DNA of 64,000 bases, from the NCBI RefSeq assembly GCF_017875765.1, contig NZ_JAGGNA010000001.1, positions 1,949,001 through 2,013,000 on the forward strand, in the 5' to 3' direction. Shown here piece after piece: positions 1 to 8,711 of this stretch; position 1 is the first letter of the stretch, and each line of letters begins with the position of its first letter. This DNA comes from Flavobacterium sp. CG_23.5. Its GTDB lineage: Bacteria; Bacteroidota; Bacteroidia; Flavobacteriales; Flavobacteriaceae. Position numbers and translations under genes: made by a program. Under the pieces are notes generated by a model. That model was not told the DNA's origin and ran no database searches. It saw nothing but the letters and a program-made list of their open reading frames with translations.

Positions 1-1481
1 ATGTCTTTTGCAATTTTACCAAAATCTTTATCGGTTGCGTCCATTTCAAATTTAGTAGCTTGTGTAAATACTTTATCTGAAGTTACTTCTGATGCTTCAA
101 TTTTTTGAGCTACAGTAGCCAAACGAATTCCGTCTTGTTTATCTGTAATCTTGATAATGTGAAATCCGAAAGGAGTTTCTACTAAACCAACTTTTCCTAT
201 TCCGCCACTGAAAACAAAATCATTGAATGGTTTTACCATTTGGTTTTGACCAAAATAACCTAAATCACCACCTTGTTGTGCTGAAGAGTCATCAGAATTT
301 GTAAACGCTAACATAAGGAAACTGTCAGGATTTGCAGTTACTTGAGCTAATATAGATTCTGCTTTAGCTTTAGCTTCCTCTTTTGTTCTTTTCTCTTTTT
401 TATTAGGAACTTGTGTTCCTTCATAGCTTATCAAAATGTGACTTGCTTTTGCATTTACGCCAGCTTTCATTCCCATAGATTTAGAAATACAATAGTATTT
501 TCCAAACATATAAGGACCATAAACAGCACCTGGAGCTAAGTTAAACAATTGATCAGCATCTACAGCTGGCAAATCTTTTTTAGCGATGTAAGTCGAATCA
601 TAAGGAACATCTGAATTTGAATTAACAAACTCGATGGTGTTAGTTGCATTTCTAAATCCTGGCAAAGAATCATTTTTACCAGTTGCTTGGTTGTAAACCA
701 CTCTTCCAGATAACAATCCGTTTACTTTAGATTTAACCTCATTTTCGTCTGCTGTACTAGCTTTATCTTCAATCAAAACATACTCCACTTCACGAGATTC
801 GTCTGCTTTGTATTTTTTCTCATTTTTCTTCATGAAATCTACAATCTCAGTATCAGTCACTTTTACATCACTGTCTTTAATAGTAGAATACAAACCTGCA
901 ACGTAAGCAAAATTTACTTTGTTGGCTTCCATTTCATATTTCAATTTTCCTTCGCTTTCAGTTGTATAAATACCCGCTTTAATCAAAGTATTGTACATTT
1001 GATATTTAGCATTCAACTCCGCATCTTTTTCTCTGTCTTTCAAGTATTGAGACTGTGCAGGATTTGATTTAAAATATTCTTTAAATTTAGCAATATCAAA
1101 TATACCTGCTGCATTCAAAAATAATGGGTTTTTACCAATATTTTCATCTGATTTTAAAACTTCCAATATGTGTTTCTCACCTACTCTCAATCCTAATTTA
1201 TCAAATTCTGAAGACAATAAAGCTATAGAAACTTCTTGATCCCAAACTCTATTTGCCGCTGCTGTGGAAGTAATCCCTTGACCACTTTTCTCAACATTGC
1301 TTACTTTGATTCTAAAATCTTCGAAAGCAATATCTTTTCCATTGATACTTCCTACATCTTTTGATGTACTATTGAAACTACCGCTTTTGAATAAATCACC
1401 AATGATAAATGCAAATAAAGCTAATGCGATAACTGCAATCATTAAAGCGGAACGTTGTCTAATTTTTGATAAAACTGCCAT
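1..1481 (-). CDS. PpiD/SurA-like peptidylprolyl isomerase (partial, C-terminus outside window)
   Basis: Periplasmic folding helper anchored in the inner membrane. The ATG is at 1479-1481 on the complement, and about 493 codons are visible before the window edge. A short cytoplasmic start is followed by one membrane helix (about residues 12-31), a SurA_N-like helical region, and a parvulin rotamase domain from about residue 346. That domain shows ASHILI, GGDLGYF (about 401) and PFGFHIIK (about 437), the usual parvulin landmarks. It is last in a minus-strand run with coaX, an outer-membrane protein, lptC and a CBS protein, so it probably belongs to an envelope-biogenesis operon. The family is clear; whether it is the true PpiD orthologue is inferred from layout. 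Confidence 0.9.
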   Translation of the reverse strand, partial: MAVLSKIRQRSALMIAVIALALFAFIIGDLFKSGSFNSTSKDVGSINGKDIAFEDFRIKVSNVEKSGQGITSTAAANRVWDQEVSIALLSSEFDKLGLRVGEKHILEVLKSDENIGKNPLFLNAAGIFDIAKFKEYFKSNPAQSQYLKDREKDAELNAKYQMYNTLIKAGIYTTESEGKLKYEMEANKVNFAYVAGLYSTIKDSDVKVTDTEIVDFMKKNEKKYKADESREVEYVLIEDKASTADENEVKSKVNGLLSGRVVYNQATGKNDSLPGFRNATNTIEFVNSNSDVPYDSTYIAKKDLPAVDADQLFNLAPGAVYGPYMFGKYYCISKSMGMKAGVNAKASHILISYEGTQVPNKKEKRTKEEAKAKAESILAQVTANPDSFLMLAFTNSDDSSAQQGGDLGYFGQNQMVKPFNDFVFSGGIGKVGLVETPFGFHIIKITDKQDGIRLATVAQKIEASEVTSDKVFTQATKFEMDATDKDFGKIAKD

Positions 1482-1588
1482 TTTTATTGTTGTTAATTTT
1501 ATATATAGTTTGCGAAAATACAATTATCTAATTAATAATTATAGTAGTAGCGTTTTATTTTGCAAAAAAAAATAAATTGCAAAATAAA

Positions 1589-2848
1589 TTACTCTTTTAT
1601 GGTCATTTTAACCAATTCAATTTTCTGTTTCGTGGCCTCTTCTATAACAAAATGAAAGAATCCAATGGTAATTACAGCTCCTTTATGAGGAATCTCTTTC
1701 GTAGAATCAACTATAAATCCTCCCAGCGTACCGTAAGAATCACTTTCCGGAATATTAAGTTTATAGGTTTGATTTAAATACTCCACATCAAATCGAGCCG
1801 AAAAAAGATATTTGTCATCTCCTAATTCTTTTTCAATTAGCTCTTCTTCTGAATCATGTTCGTCTTCTATTTCGCCAAAAAGTTCTTCCACAATATCTTC
1901 GAGCGTAATTATTCCGGACGTACCACCATATTCATCAATAACAACGGCAACACTTTTCCTTTTTTTGGTAAGTAAATTCATTGCGTCTTTGATATAAATA
2001 GTCTCAGGCACAAATTCTACTGAAATTACAATCTCTTTGATACTTACTGGTTTTTTGAATAAATCGAATGAATGCACATACCCTACAATATCATCAAGCG
2101 AGTTTTTATACACGACAATTTTTGAATACCCAGTTTCAATAAACAATTTATTCAACTCTTCGATCGAATCATGTAAATCAATGGCTGCGATTTCAGTTCT
2201 GGGACTCATTACGTCTCTGGCCTTCACCCCTGAAAACTCCAAAGCATTTTGAAACATCTGTATTTCAGAATCAACTTCCTCGTTATCTTCAACGGTACTC
2301 ATTTGCTCCGTAATGTAATTCCCAAGTTCCACTTTGCTAAAATAAAGCTGCACTTGATCTCCTTCGGTTTTGAAGAATTTTTTCAAAACAAAATCAGAAA
2401 CCCAGATAAAAAAAGTAGAAATAAAATAGAACAAAACATAAAAAGCATACGCCGGAATAGCAAAAAACTTTATTAATGTGTTGGCATAAATTTGGAAAAA
2501 GACTTTAGGTAGAAACTCTGCCGTAATTAAAACGATCAAGGTGGAAAGAACGGTTTGCACTAATAAATCTAACAAACTGGACAGGTGATAACCAAAGGAT
2601 TCTATCCACCGCATCAACAATTCACCCATGAAAAACCCATATATTACCAATGCAATATTGTTCCCAATCAGCATAGCGGCGATAAACTTAGATGGTTTTT
2701 CGGTAAGTTTTGTTAGTATTTTCGAGGCAAAATTATCTTGTTTTTTCTCTATTTCAAGATAAATTTTATTGGAAGAAATAAAAGCAATTTCCATTCCTGA
2801 AAAAAAGGCACATAGTATTAAACACAATATTATGATACTAATTTCCAT
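1589..2848 (-). CDS. CNNM/CBS-pair/CorC-type membrane protein (hemolysin family)
   Basis: A 419-residue protein of the TlyC/CorC family. The DUF21/CNNM membrane domain fills about residues 1-195 with several hydrophobic helices, a tandem CBS pair covers about 205-330, and a small CorC_HlyC domain closes the protein. The motif VIDEYGGTSGIITLEDIVEELFG in the second CBS is characteristic in its GGTSG and LEDIVEE parts. The family is tied to divalent cation (Mg/Co) efflux or resistance; the name hemolysin is historical. GldE of the gliding machinery has the same architecture, but the gliding genes that usually accompany it are absent here. The start lies 3 nt from the next upstream gene, so the two are co-transcribed. 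Confidence 0.9.
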   Translation of the reverse strand: MEISIIILCLILCAFFSGMEIAFISSNKIYLEIEKKQDNFASKILTKLTEKPSKFIAAMLIGNNIALVIYGFFMGELLMRWIESFGYHLSSLLDLLVQTVLSTLIVLITAEFLPKVFFQIYANTLIKFFAIPAYAFYVLFYFISTFFIWVSDFVLKKFFKTEGDQVQLYFSKVELGNYITEQMSTVEDNEEVDSEIQMFQNALEFSGVKARDVMSPRTEIAAIDLHDSIEELNKLFIETGYSKIVVYKNSLDDIVGYVHSFDLFKKPVSIKEIVISVEFVPETIYIKDAMNLLTKKRKSVAVVIDEYGGTSGIITLEDIVEELFGEIEDEHDSEEELIEKELGDDKYLFSARFDVEYLNQTYKLNIPESDSYGTLGGFIVDSTKEIPHKGAVITIGFFHFVIEEATKQKIELVKMTIKE

Positions 2849-2851
2849 GAT

Positions 2852-3046
2852 TTAGGATTTTTTGTTTCTGTCTTCGAATTTTTTAGCAAATTTCATTCTA
2901 AAGAAAAACATAAATATTGCCACTCCCGCGATCCCAAAACTCAAGTAAGGTGTTGCTGCAGGATCATTAAGTTTTGTAACGCCATCATAAATAAAGATAA
3001 TTGCGAAAATCAAATAAAAATAGGGTATGTATTTTAAGAAAGTCAT
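2852..3046 (-). CDS. small two-helix membrane protein
   Basis: A 64-residue protein with two hydrophobic segments (about residues 7-22 and 35-50) and a lysine/arginine-rich tail (KFAKKFEDRNKKS). I do not recognise a named family. It sits between lptC (16 nt upstream) and the CBS protein (3 nt downstream) on the same strand, so it is almost certainly a real operon member. The basic tail suggests a cytoplasmic C-terminus. A role in envelope assembly is suggested only by its neighbours. Confidence 0.75.
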   Translation of the reverse strand: MTFLKYIPYFYLIFAIIFIYDGVTKLNDPAATPYLSFGIAGVAIFMFFFRMKFAKKFEDRNKKS

Positions 3047-3062
3047 ATTGGTATTTATAAAA

Positions 3063-3617
3063 TTATTCAGCCGATTGGAACTCGCCAGTGATTCGTTGTG
3101 AATTGATTACTTTGAAATCTTTACTAAAATCAATTCCTTGACCGTTTGAAGAACCTTTCAGATCGGTAAACTTAAACTTTTTCTCGGTAAAAAACCATTC
3201 GTTTTTTTGGTCGTAGTACAGCTGTTCCGTTTCCATTGTTTGTCCGTTATCCGTTTTAATCTTTACTTTTCCCTGTAAATCAATAATATTTGTCGATTTA
3301 TAGGAAACCGCATACTTGGAAGTTATAAACGTTCTTTTTCCTTTATTATCATATAAAGTCACATCAATTCCTTTTGGAAATTCGGTAAAAGGAAAATCAA
3401 CATTGGAAAAATCTAACATTTTCGGACTTACCAAAATTGATTTAATCAACCCAGAATCCGTGTATTTTAGATTTACATTATCTGCATCTCCACCAGGAAC
3501 AAAATCTGAAAAATTAATTTTCTGCACTTCTTTAAAATTGCTTTCACAACTAAAAAACAGAGTCACAGCAAAAACTGTGACTACTGGTAGGATTATATAT
3601 TTTTTTAGTAAAGTCAT
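3063..3617 (-). CDS. lptC: LptC, LPS export periplasmic protein (lipoprotein-like)
   Basis: LptC links the LPS transport ABC pump in the inner membrane to the periplasmic bridge. An upstream ATG exists at 3638, but the start at 3617 (MTLLKKYIIL) directly begins a signal peptide ending in FFSC, giving a 184-residue lipoprotein-type precursor. The following beta-rich region (DVTLYDNKGKRTFITSKYAV, then DLQGKVKIKTDNG) has the typical LptC/OstA repeat pattern, including an element like LxGxVxxxxxxG. It lies between an outer-membrane protein gene and the small membrane protein in one operon. Bacteroidota LptC is often predicted as a lipoprotein, unlike the membrane-anchored E. coli form. Confidence 0.85.
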   Translation of the reverse strand: MTLLKKYIILPVVTVFAVTLFFSCESNFKEVQKINFSDFVPGGDADNVNLKYTDSGLIKSILVSPKMLDFSNVDFPFTEFPKGIDVTLYDNKGKRTFITSKYAVSYKSTNIIDLQGKVKIKTDNGQTMETEQLYYDQKNEWFFTEKKFKFTDLKGSSNGQGIDFSKDFKVINSQRITGEFQSAE

Positions 3618-3663
3618 ACGCTGTGCTTGAGAAAGCAATGTAATTAAATTTACTTATAAAGTT

Positions 3664-4914
3664 TTAATTGAATTTTCGTTTTTCAAACCATTTGTCATTA
3701 AGTGAAAAACCTACGCTAAAGTTAGCATAATTTTCTTGAACCAAATTCGCATTTGTTGTTCCTTTTTTGCCTAATTCAAAACCTAAATTTACATTAGAGA
3801 AACTACCTGTTATTGGCAATCCAAACCCTAGTGTTAATCCCATATCATTTACCGATTGTGAATTAATCACCAAGCCTGTTTTTTCATATTTCAAACCTGC
3901 TCTATAGACAATTCTTTGAGCATAGTTTGAGAACGAATTATAGTTTGGAATATAATATCCACCAATGCTCACGCTACCATACCTACCATAGCCAACATTA
4001 CTTGCTTTATTATAACTGTTTTCTTGACCTGAATTCTTCTGATACGAAATTTTACCACCTAAAAGCCATTTTTTAGCCTCTCCTATTCCGGCACCAAAGG
4101 ATATTTTGCTAGGAAATTTGACGTCTGTTTGAGTTTTTTGATCTGCAAGAGCATCAACAACCGACACATTAAATGCTGAATTATAAACCACTGTTGCTAT
4201 TCCTCTTGTGTTTTTTGAGGTCATATTACCTTCCACTGTATAATTTAAGCTACTGTATAAAGTCAGTTTTTTATTTAATTTAGCTTGGTACATCGTTCCA
4301 ATATTAAAATTCACTCCAGACAATTCCGCGGAATTCAATTCAAGAGTACCAACTGGAACATTGGTGATAAATTCCAAACTAGTGGTTTCAATTTTACCAA
4401 AATTATAATGAACGTCAGCACCAATACTAAAATTAGGAGCTATTTTATAACCAACTCCCAAAAATACTTTATTCAAACCACCAGTTCCGCTTAAACGCTT
4501 GTTTGTTTGGCCATCTATTGAAGACAATGATTCAATTTTATATCCTACAGAAGAATAGGGAATCAATCCAAAACCAACACCAAATTTCCCTAAAGGCAAA
4601 CCAACAGCTAAATAATCCAAAGTCGTTCTTCGCGTATTTGCCGAACCTGTATTAGATTTTAAGCTTTTAGTTCCATAAGTTCCACCCAATGCAAATGTTG
4701 TAAGCTTCAAGCCTGAATAACTGGCTGGATTTTCTAAGTTAATATGAATACTATCTTGCTCCACAGCCACTCCTGCCATCGAACGATTTTCAAGCGTTCC
4801 TTTGAATCTGATATCACCAATACCATAAAAAGAATAAGGTGAAGAAGTTCCTTCTTGAGCGAAGGATACAAGTGACAAAAGCAAGCAGGCGCTTATTATA
4901 ATTTTTTTAATCAT
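3664..4914 (-). CDS. outer-membrane beta-barrel protein (FadL/OmpP1-like)
   Basis: A 416-residue protein with a clear signal peptide (cleavage after about VSFAQ, residue 20). The rest consists of alternating amphipathic strands rich in G, Y, N and S, and it ends in an aromatic-rich final strand (NFSVGFSLNDKWFEKRKFN). The N-terminal region SSPYSFYGIGDIRFKG resembles Bacteroidota members of the OMPP1/FadL/TodX group. Its first 8 nt overlap the end of coaX, so the two are translationally coupled. The substrate is unknown. A role as a hydrophobic-substrate or general outer-membrane channel is inferred. Confidence 0.75.
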   Translation of the reverse strand: MIKKIIISACLLLSLVSFAQEGTSSPYSFYGIGDIRFKGTLENRSMAGVAVEQDSIHINLENPASYSGLKLTTFALGGTYGTKSLKSNTGSANTRRTTLDYLAVGLPLGKFGVGFGLIPYSSVGYKIESLSSIDGQTNKRLSGTGGLNKVFLGVGYKIAPNFSIGADVHYNFGKIETTSLEFITNVPVGTLELNSAELSGVNFNIGTMYQAKLNKKLTLYSSLNYTVEGNMTSKNTRGIATVVYNSAFNVSVVDALADQKTQTDVKFPSKISFGAGIGEAKKWLLGGKISYQKNSGQENSYNKASNVGYGRYGSVSIGGYYIPNYNSFSNYAQRIVYRAGLKYEKTGLVINSQSVNDMGLTLGFGLPITGSFSNVNLGFELGKKGTTNANLVQENYANFSVGFSLNDKWFEKRKFN

Positions 4915-5641
4915 TTTTGATTTTATATTGAAATGTTTGGTTCAAACTTTCTAGAAGAAAATTTGAATTGGCAAATATGGTATTTTTTAATCGTTTAGCC
5001 AAAAAATCTGTATCTCCACCCGTTAAAATTATTATAAAATTTGAATACCGTGCCTTATATTCCTCTATGAAACCATCAATCTCATAAACCAAACCATTTA
5101 CAACTCCCGAATGAATAGACTCCGATGTTGATTTCCCTATTAAATCTTTAGGAGTTTCTAATGTTAACAAAGGTAGTTTAGCAGTAAAATTATGTAATGA
5201 TTCATAACGCAATCGCAATCCTGGAGCAATTGCACCGCCATGATATTTATTAGTTTCATCTATAAAGTCGAAAGTAACACAAGTTCCCGCATCAATAACT
5301 AGCCTGTTTTGATTTGGAAATTGCAATGTCGCTCCGGCAGCGAGAACCATCCGGTCAATTCCTAAAGTCTGCGGGGTTTGGTAATCATTGAAAAAAGGAA
5401 AAGGATCCTCATTTGATATAAAATGAACATTTACCTCTTTTTTAAACTCCAAAAAAGACTCTTTTTCGACATCTCCAACAGACGCAACTACCAAATGTGT
5501 TATTTTTTGGTGTGTTTTTAAAATATTTTTAATTTTTTTTTGAAAGTCATTTTTGGTAAAAAAAAAAGTATCGATTTGAGTATCACCCTCAAAAACAGCG
5601 CCTTTAATTCTGGTATTCCCTACATCAATAGTTAAAATCAT
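4907..5641 (-). CDS. coaX: type III pantothenate kinase
   Basis: It phosphorylates pantothenate in the first step of coenzyme A synthesis. The 244-residue length fits the CoaX family. Visible ASKHA-fold motifs are DVGNTRIKGA at the N-terminus (phosphate 1), GIDRMVLAAGA in the middle, LVIDAGTCVTFDF (phosphate 2) with GGAIAPGL, and ILTGGDTDFLAKRL near the C-terminus. It is the first gene of the minus-strand envelope operon and overlaps the next gene by 8 nt. About 55 nt of spacer precede the divergent tRNA-Phe promoter region. No clear TAnnTTTG promoter for coaX itself was seen. Confidence 0.95.
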   Translation of the reverse strand: MILTIDVGNTRIKGAVFEGDTQIDTFFFTKNDFQKKIKNILKTHQKITHLVVASVGDVEKESFLEFKKEVNVHFISNEDPFPFFNDYQTPQTLGIDRMVLAAGATLQFPNQNRLVIDAGTCVTFDFIDETNKYHGGAIAPGLRLRYESLHNFTAKLPLLTLETPKDLIGKSTSESIHSGVVNGLVYEIDGFIEEYKARYSNFIIILTGGDTDFLAKRLKNTIFANSNFLLESLNQTFQYKIKND

Positions 5642-5694
5642 AATTTATATTTTGATGTTGCGAAGGTACGAATTGATTTTTTTAAAAAAATGTT

Positions 5695-5724
5695 TTGGAT
5701 ATACTAAAAATGATTCTATATTTG
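5695..5724 (+). promoter_or_regulatory. promoter of tRNA-Phe
   Basis: TTG (5695-5697), 19-bp spacer, TATATTTG (5717-5724). This is a full match to the Bacteroidota housekeeping promoter, placed about 15 nt before the mature tRNA 5' end. Confidence 0.85.
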
Positions 5725-5739
5725 CACCCGCAATAGCGC

Positions 5740-5812
5740 GGTACCTTAGCTCAGATGGTAGAGCAATGGACTGAAAATCCATGTGTCCCTGGTTCGATCC
5801 CTGGAGGTACCA
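5740..5812 (+). tRNA. tRNA-Phe (anticodon GAA)
   Basis: A 73-nt cloverleaf. The acceptor stem GGTACCT pairs with AGGTACC plus discriminator A, the D-arm contains AGCTCAGATGGTAGAGC, the anticodon stem ATGGA/TCCAT carries loop CTGAAAA with GAA at 5773-5775, and the T-arm is CCTGG TTCGATC CCTGG. CCA is not fully encoded (it continues CAC). A perfect promoter precedes it and a hairpin terminator follows. Confidence 0.98.
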
Positions 5813-5820
5813 CTTTAAAA

Positions 5821-5848
5821 CCCGAATAGAAATATTCGGGTTTTTTGT
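5821..5848 (+). terminator. Rho-independent terminator after tRNA-Phe
   Basis: The stem CCCGAATA with loop GAAA and TATTCGGG is followed by a run of six T. It starts 8 nt after the tRNA. Confidence 0.9.
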
Positions 5849-6050
5849 TTTAAAAATCTATCCGGATTTATTGTGAAATTATTCCAGAACCTTCTATACC
5901 AAGACGTTTTATATCTAGAGAGACCACGTAATTGATGAGTCCTTGGCTCACCATAAGTGTTTAGGCCGGAGATTCTATTTTAAAAAATCAAAACTTTGAG
6001 TAATTAAAAGATGATTAAGTTGTTATTTACCGCCTAATTATATCACAAAA
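5849..6050. other. intergenic spacer without recognised gene
   Basis: Between the tRNA terminator and the next terminator there is no ORF of interest and no clear promoter. A somewhat more GC-rich patch (about 5915-5980) contains a weak hairpin TGAG/CTCA near 5934-5955. I see no recognisable RNA family in it. Confidence 0.5.
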
Positions 6051-6076
6051 AAAGGAGCAATTAGCTCCTTTTTTTT
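6051..6076. terminator. bidirectional terminator
   Basis: The hairpin AAAGGAGC-AATTA-GCTCCTTT is flanked by A-runs and T-runs on both sides. It can stop transcription of the minus-strand SYLF gene, which ends at 6153, and anything coming from the left. Confidence 0.75.
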
Positions 6077-6152
6077 AAACATCTTATTAAATTGCAATGA
6101 TATTGCGTTCAACTAGTCATACATTCGTTGATTGTCGGTTACAAAAAATTTC

Positions 6153-6692
6153 TTATAATTTATTAAATTTAAACTTCTGTCCTCCTACTGATGCCTCGTA
6201 CATGAGCCCACCCTTTTGCATGCTGAACACCATAACGCCCTCGGCGTACTTTACATTTGCGGAGGCTCCAGCCGTCACCGCTACTGCCGAAGCTTGAGCG
6301 GAAAACTCGAATTTACTTCCTTTAAACCGTTCTAAATCTTTTTTAGACTCAAAAAATATTACCTCGCGATACGCTTGTCCTCCTGCCTGAAATCCTATGC
6401 TGAGTTGAGATAATTTTGCCATCCCGACAAGTGTATTACGTTCGTAAACCACTCCATTACCCGCTGCACCTCCAATACCGAATCCTGCTTTGCCCACATT
6501 AGGGAAAATGGCATATCCAGCGGCTTTTTCAAAAAGTCCTTTCAACAGAGGATCTGCTTTAATGAATTCAGCCTTTGCATTCTTGCTGTCGGCAATAATT
6601 TTACTCTTTTTAGCGTCCGATTGTCCAAACATAGGCGCTATGTTTAGCGCAAAAGCGAGCACCATTACCCAAATAATATTTAACTTTTTCAT
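6153..6692 (-). CDS. SYLF (YSC84-like) lipid-binding domain secreted protein
   Basis: A 179-residue protein with an N-terminal signal peptide (cleavage after about MFGQS, residue 24). The mature part is one SYLF/YSC84 domain, with the recognisable blocks GYAIFPNVGKAGFGIGGAAG, LSIGFQAGGQAYREVIFF and KGGLMYEASVGGQKFKF (each quoted in part). SYLF domains bind phosphoinositides in eukaryotes. In bacteria they are exported proteins of unknown role, often linked to envelope stress. The gene stands alone between spacers, with a TATATTTG-type -7 element upstream and a terminator downstream. The bacterial function is not established. Confidence 0.85.
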   Translation of the reverse strand: MKKLNIIWVMVLAFALNIAPMFGQSDAKKSKIIADSKNAKAEFIKADPLLKGLFEKAAGYAIFPNVGKAGFGIGGAAGNGVVYERNTLVGMAKLSQLSIGFQAGGQAYREVIFFESKKDLERFKGSKFEFSAQASAVAVTAGASANVKYAEGVMVFSMQKGGLMYEASVGGQKFKFNKL

Positions 6693-7318
6693 ATATCCTA
6701 TTTTAAATTGTTGTGAAATAAATTGCGGCTAGACTAATACTTTATACAAGAATCCAAAAATGAAAAGTCTTTATTCAAATATACTCTAAATTTTTCAAAT
6801 AATAAAATATTACTTGATTATCAATTAGTTAACTAATTTTAATCTATTAAAAACAGAATTAAATATCTAAAAATCAGAAGTAAATATTCCTAATTTTTAC
6901 AAATTTCAAGAACCTTTGCAATATATAACGCGGAAGATTTTTTTTTATTATCAAAAATTCCCGCTGCAATATTCAACCCCCTTTAGCACCTAATATATCT
7001 TCGATTCAAATAATCCATTTTCTTGGGTACCGTTGAAACTCCATTTTCTACGATACATCTTTTCTTATTAAAAAAAACCACATAACTTGACAAATATTAA
7101 CAGAATAAATGGATTTTATTAACTGCAAACCTTATTAGAAAATCGTAATTTTACCTGACAAAATCATCAATAATTAAACTTATGTCAACACGATTCGTAC
7201 AACAATTTAGTAACACATAAAGTAAGTTAACAAAACAAAAAGAGGAAGAAATTAAATGCCTTTTGATTTACTTTAAAATTCAAGATACCTATTTAATACT
7301 AAATTAATAAAGAATATC
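6693..7318. other. 626-bp AT-rich intergenic region
   Basis: No credible ORF is present on either strand. It holds a likely promoter for the SYLF gene (CAAATATA at 6776-6783, that is TATATTTG on the minus strand), a perfect 16-bp palindrome AATTAGTTAACTAATT at 6823-6838, and otherwise low-complexity A/T sequence. It separates divergently transcribed genes, so it should also contain the promoter of the gene at 7319, but no TAnnTTTG match is convincing there. Confidence 0.55.
6776..6783 (-). promoter_or_regulatory. -7 element for the SYLF gene
   Basis: TATATTTG on the minus strand, 84 nt upstream of the start codon. No TTG element lies at the usual 17-23 bp distance, so this is a partial match only. 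Confidence 0.4.
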
Positions 7319-7858
7319 ATGAAAGCATTTATAATAAGCTTATTGTTCTTTGGGTGTTTAAGTACATCTTATTCCCAAGACACAAAAAATAATGAGGTAG
7401 AAGAAGAAAATCTTAGGACAGAGCAATTACCGGAAGTGGTAATTAGACGTGCAGGAAAAGATTTTTCAGTCTACCTAACCGATAAAAACCCTGATGCGAG
7501 TGTCAGGAATCTTCAAGAGAAATTTATTAGTTACAACCTTGGAAAAGACTACGAAGGGTATGACTCCTATTTAGTTACTATGGAAACCCAAAACGGGTCT
7601 TTAGCAGCAACTTATAACGAGAACGGCAAATTAACACGCGTTGTCGAAAATTACAAAAACGTACGACTTCCCAGTAAAGTGATTTACTCCATTTACAAGG
7701 AATTTCCAGATTGGGTAATCATCAACGATAAATTTCTTTATACACAGGAAAATGGCGACATTATCAAGAAACAATATCATCTCAAAATCAAAAAAAACAA
7801 TGAAGTGCGCAAGTTAGTAGTTCATGCAAACGGTGAAATTTTAAAAGGCTTAGAATAA
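7319..7858 (+). CDS. small exported protein of unknown function (PepSY-like)
   Basis: A 179-residue protein with a signal peptide (about residues 1-19, ending STSYSQ). The mature protein is charged and has two similar halves of mixed alpha/beta pattern: LATYNENGKLTRVVENYKNVRLP followed by VIYSIYKEFPDWVI resembles the beta-lactamase-inhibitor/PepSY-like modules common in Bacteroidota. Such modules are thought to bind or inhibit proteases, but nothing here proves it. It is a monocistronic gene with a terminator-like hairpin 40 nt after its stop. Confidence 0.65.
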   Translation: MKAFIISLLFFGCLSTSYSQDTKNNEVEEENLRTEQLPEVVIRRAGKDFSVYLTDKNPDASVRNLQEKFISYNLGKDYEGYDSYLVTMETQNGSLAATYNENGKLTRVVENYKNVRLPSKVIYSIYKEFPDWVIINDKFLYTQENGDIIKKQYHLKIKKNNEVRKLVVHANGEILKGLE

Positions 7859-7896
7859 ATTTCACTCACTTTAAAAAAAAACAGAATCAACATAAC

Positions 7897-7940
7897 AAAA
7901 GGGTTTAGTCTTTGAGAAAAGCTAAGCCCTTTATTTTTTT
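7897..7940 (+). terminator. terminator after the PepSY-like gene
   Basis: AAAGGGTTTAG pairs with CTAAGCCCTTT across a 13-nt loop (7898-7932) and is followed by ATTTTTTT. Confidence 0.75.
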
Positions 7941-8184
7941 AATGGGCGTTATTCAAAGATGGTTTTTCATTATTGGACCATCAGCATTTAAAAAACAATG
8001 GGATTTAGCAAACAATAAAAGCTTTCTAGCGCTTAGAAACACATTGTGAAAACCACAGCCATTTTAGGAATATTAAATAATTTATTCAATATATATAAGG
8101 GTTTCGTAAATATTATTGCAATTTTTTGTGAAATTCTAAAAATAATAATTGCTAATTTACTATATTTATGCAAAATTTATATAT
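7941..8184. other. spacer upstream of the HTH gene
   Basis: AT-rich and without an ORF. A TATATTTA box (8161-8168) 17 nt before the start codon is a near match to the -7 promoter element, but no TTG lies at the right distance. Confidence 0.4.
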
Positions 8185-8604
8185 ATGGAGATTTTATCCT
8201 GTCCGAAATGCCAAAATAATCATATTGTAAAAAGCGGCATAATCAATAGCAAACAAAGGTACTTATGCAAAAATTGCAAGTACTTTTTTACGGTAAATAA
8301 AATTGGAAAAAAAATAGACGATTACTATGTTACTAAAGCACTGCAATTATATCTCGAAGGCCTGAGTTATCGAGAAATTGAGCGCATTATCGGGGTTTCG
8401 CATGTTACGGTCAGCAATTGGGTAAAGACCTTTAACATAAAAAAACCTTCCCACGCTAATTACCACCCTACCTATAAGATTTTTAACCATTTAGAACTGG
8501 TCGAATATATTAAAAACAAAGAATTATTGTCGGGAGCCGGTATGATTATAACCGAGCTTGGTGATAAGTTTATGCTTATAAAATGGGAGCGATTTAAAGA
8601 TTAA
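8185..8604 (+). CDS. zinc-ribbon plus helix-turn-helix protein derived from an IS1-type transposase N-terminus
   Basis: The ATG at 8185 (MEILSCPKCQ) is preferred over an upstream TTG at 8149; it gives 139 residues. Residues 6-27 hold CPKCQNN...CKNCKYFF, a four-cysteine ribbon like InsA of IS1. Residues 50-80 (LYLEGLSYREIERIIGVSHVTVSNWVK) form an HTH. No catalytic transposase domain follows and no terminal repeats are seen. The C-terminus (GAGMIITELGDKFMLIKWERF) is not transposase-like. It directly precedes the porin/MFS/sensor/acs cluster on the same strand, so a domesticated transcription regulator of that cluster is plausible. The DNA-binding role is well supported; the target is inferred. 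Confidence 0.75.
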   Translation: MEILSCPKCQNNHIVKSGIINSKQRYLCKNCKYFFTVNKIGKKIDDYYVTKALQLYLEGLSYREIERIIGVSHVTVSNWVKTFNIKKPSHANYHPTYKIFNHLELVEYIKNKELLSGAGMIITELGDKFMLIKWERFKD

Positions 8605-8711
8605 CTATACTACTTTACACTTATATATTACTTAATTTTTTTTATAAACAAAAAATTAGAATTTGGCAGTGTTGAAACTAACCATTTCCGCTAACCAAAC
8701 TTTAACTTATT

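Noticed and set aside
1297..1575. Plus-strand ORFs opposite the minus-strand envelope genes
   Set aside because: They are antisense to well-supported genes, have no promoter or family features, and their composition is a reflection of the true frame.
1589..2848. Calling the CBS protein GldE of the gliding machinery
   Set aside because: GldE belongs to the same family, but the gliding genes that normally accompany it are not here.
5920..5980. Hammerhead ribozyme look-alike (TTGATGAG near 5932)
   Set aside because: The core would need CTGANGA and a GAAA block with three stems. The first base differs and no GAAA with matching helices is found nearby.
6823..6838. AATTAGTTAACTAATT palindrome as an operator
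   Set aside because: It is made only of common A/T words plus one GTTAAC in an AT-rich spacer, more than 130 bp from any start codon, and has no second copy in the window that I found.
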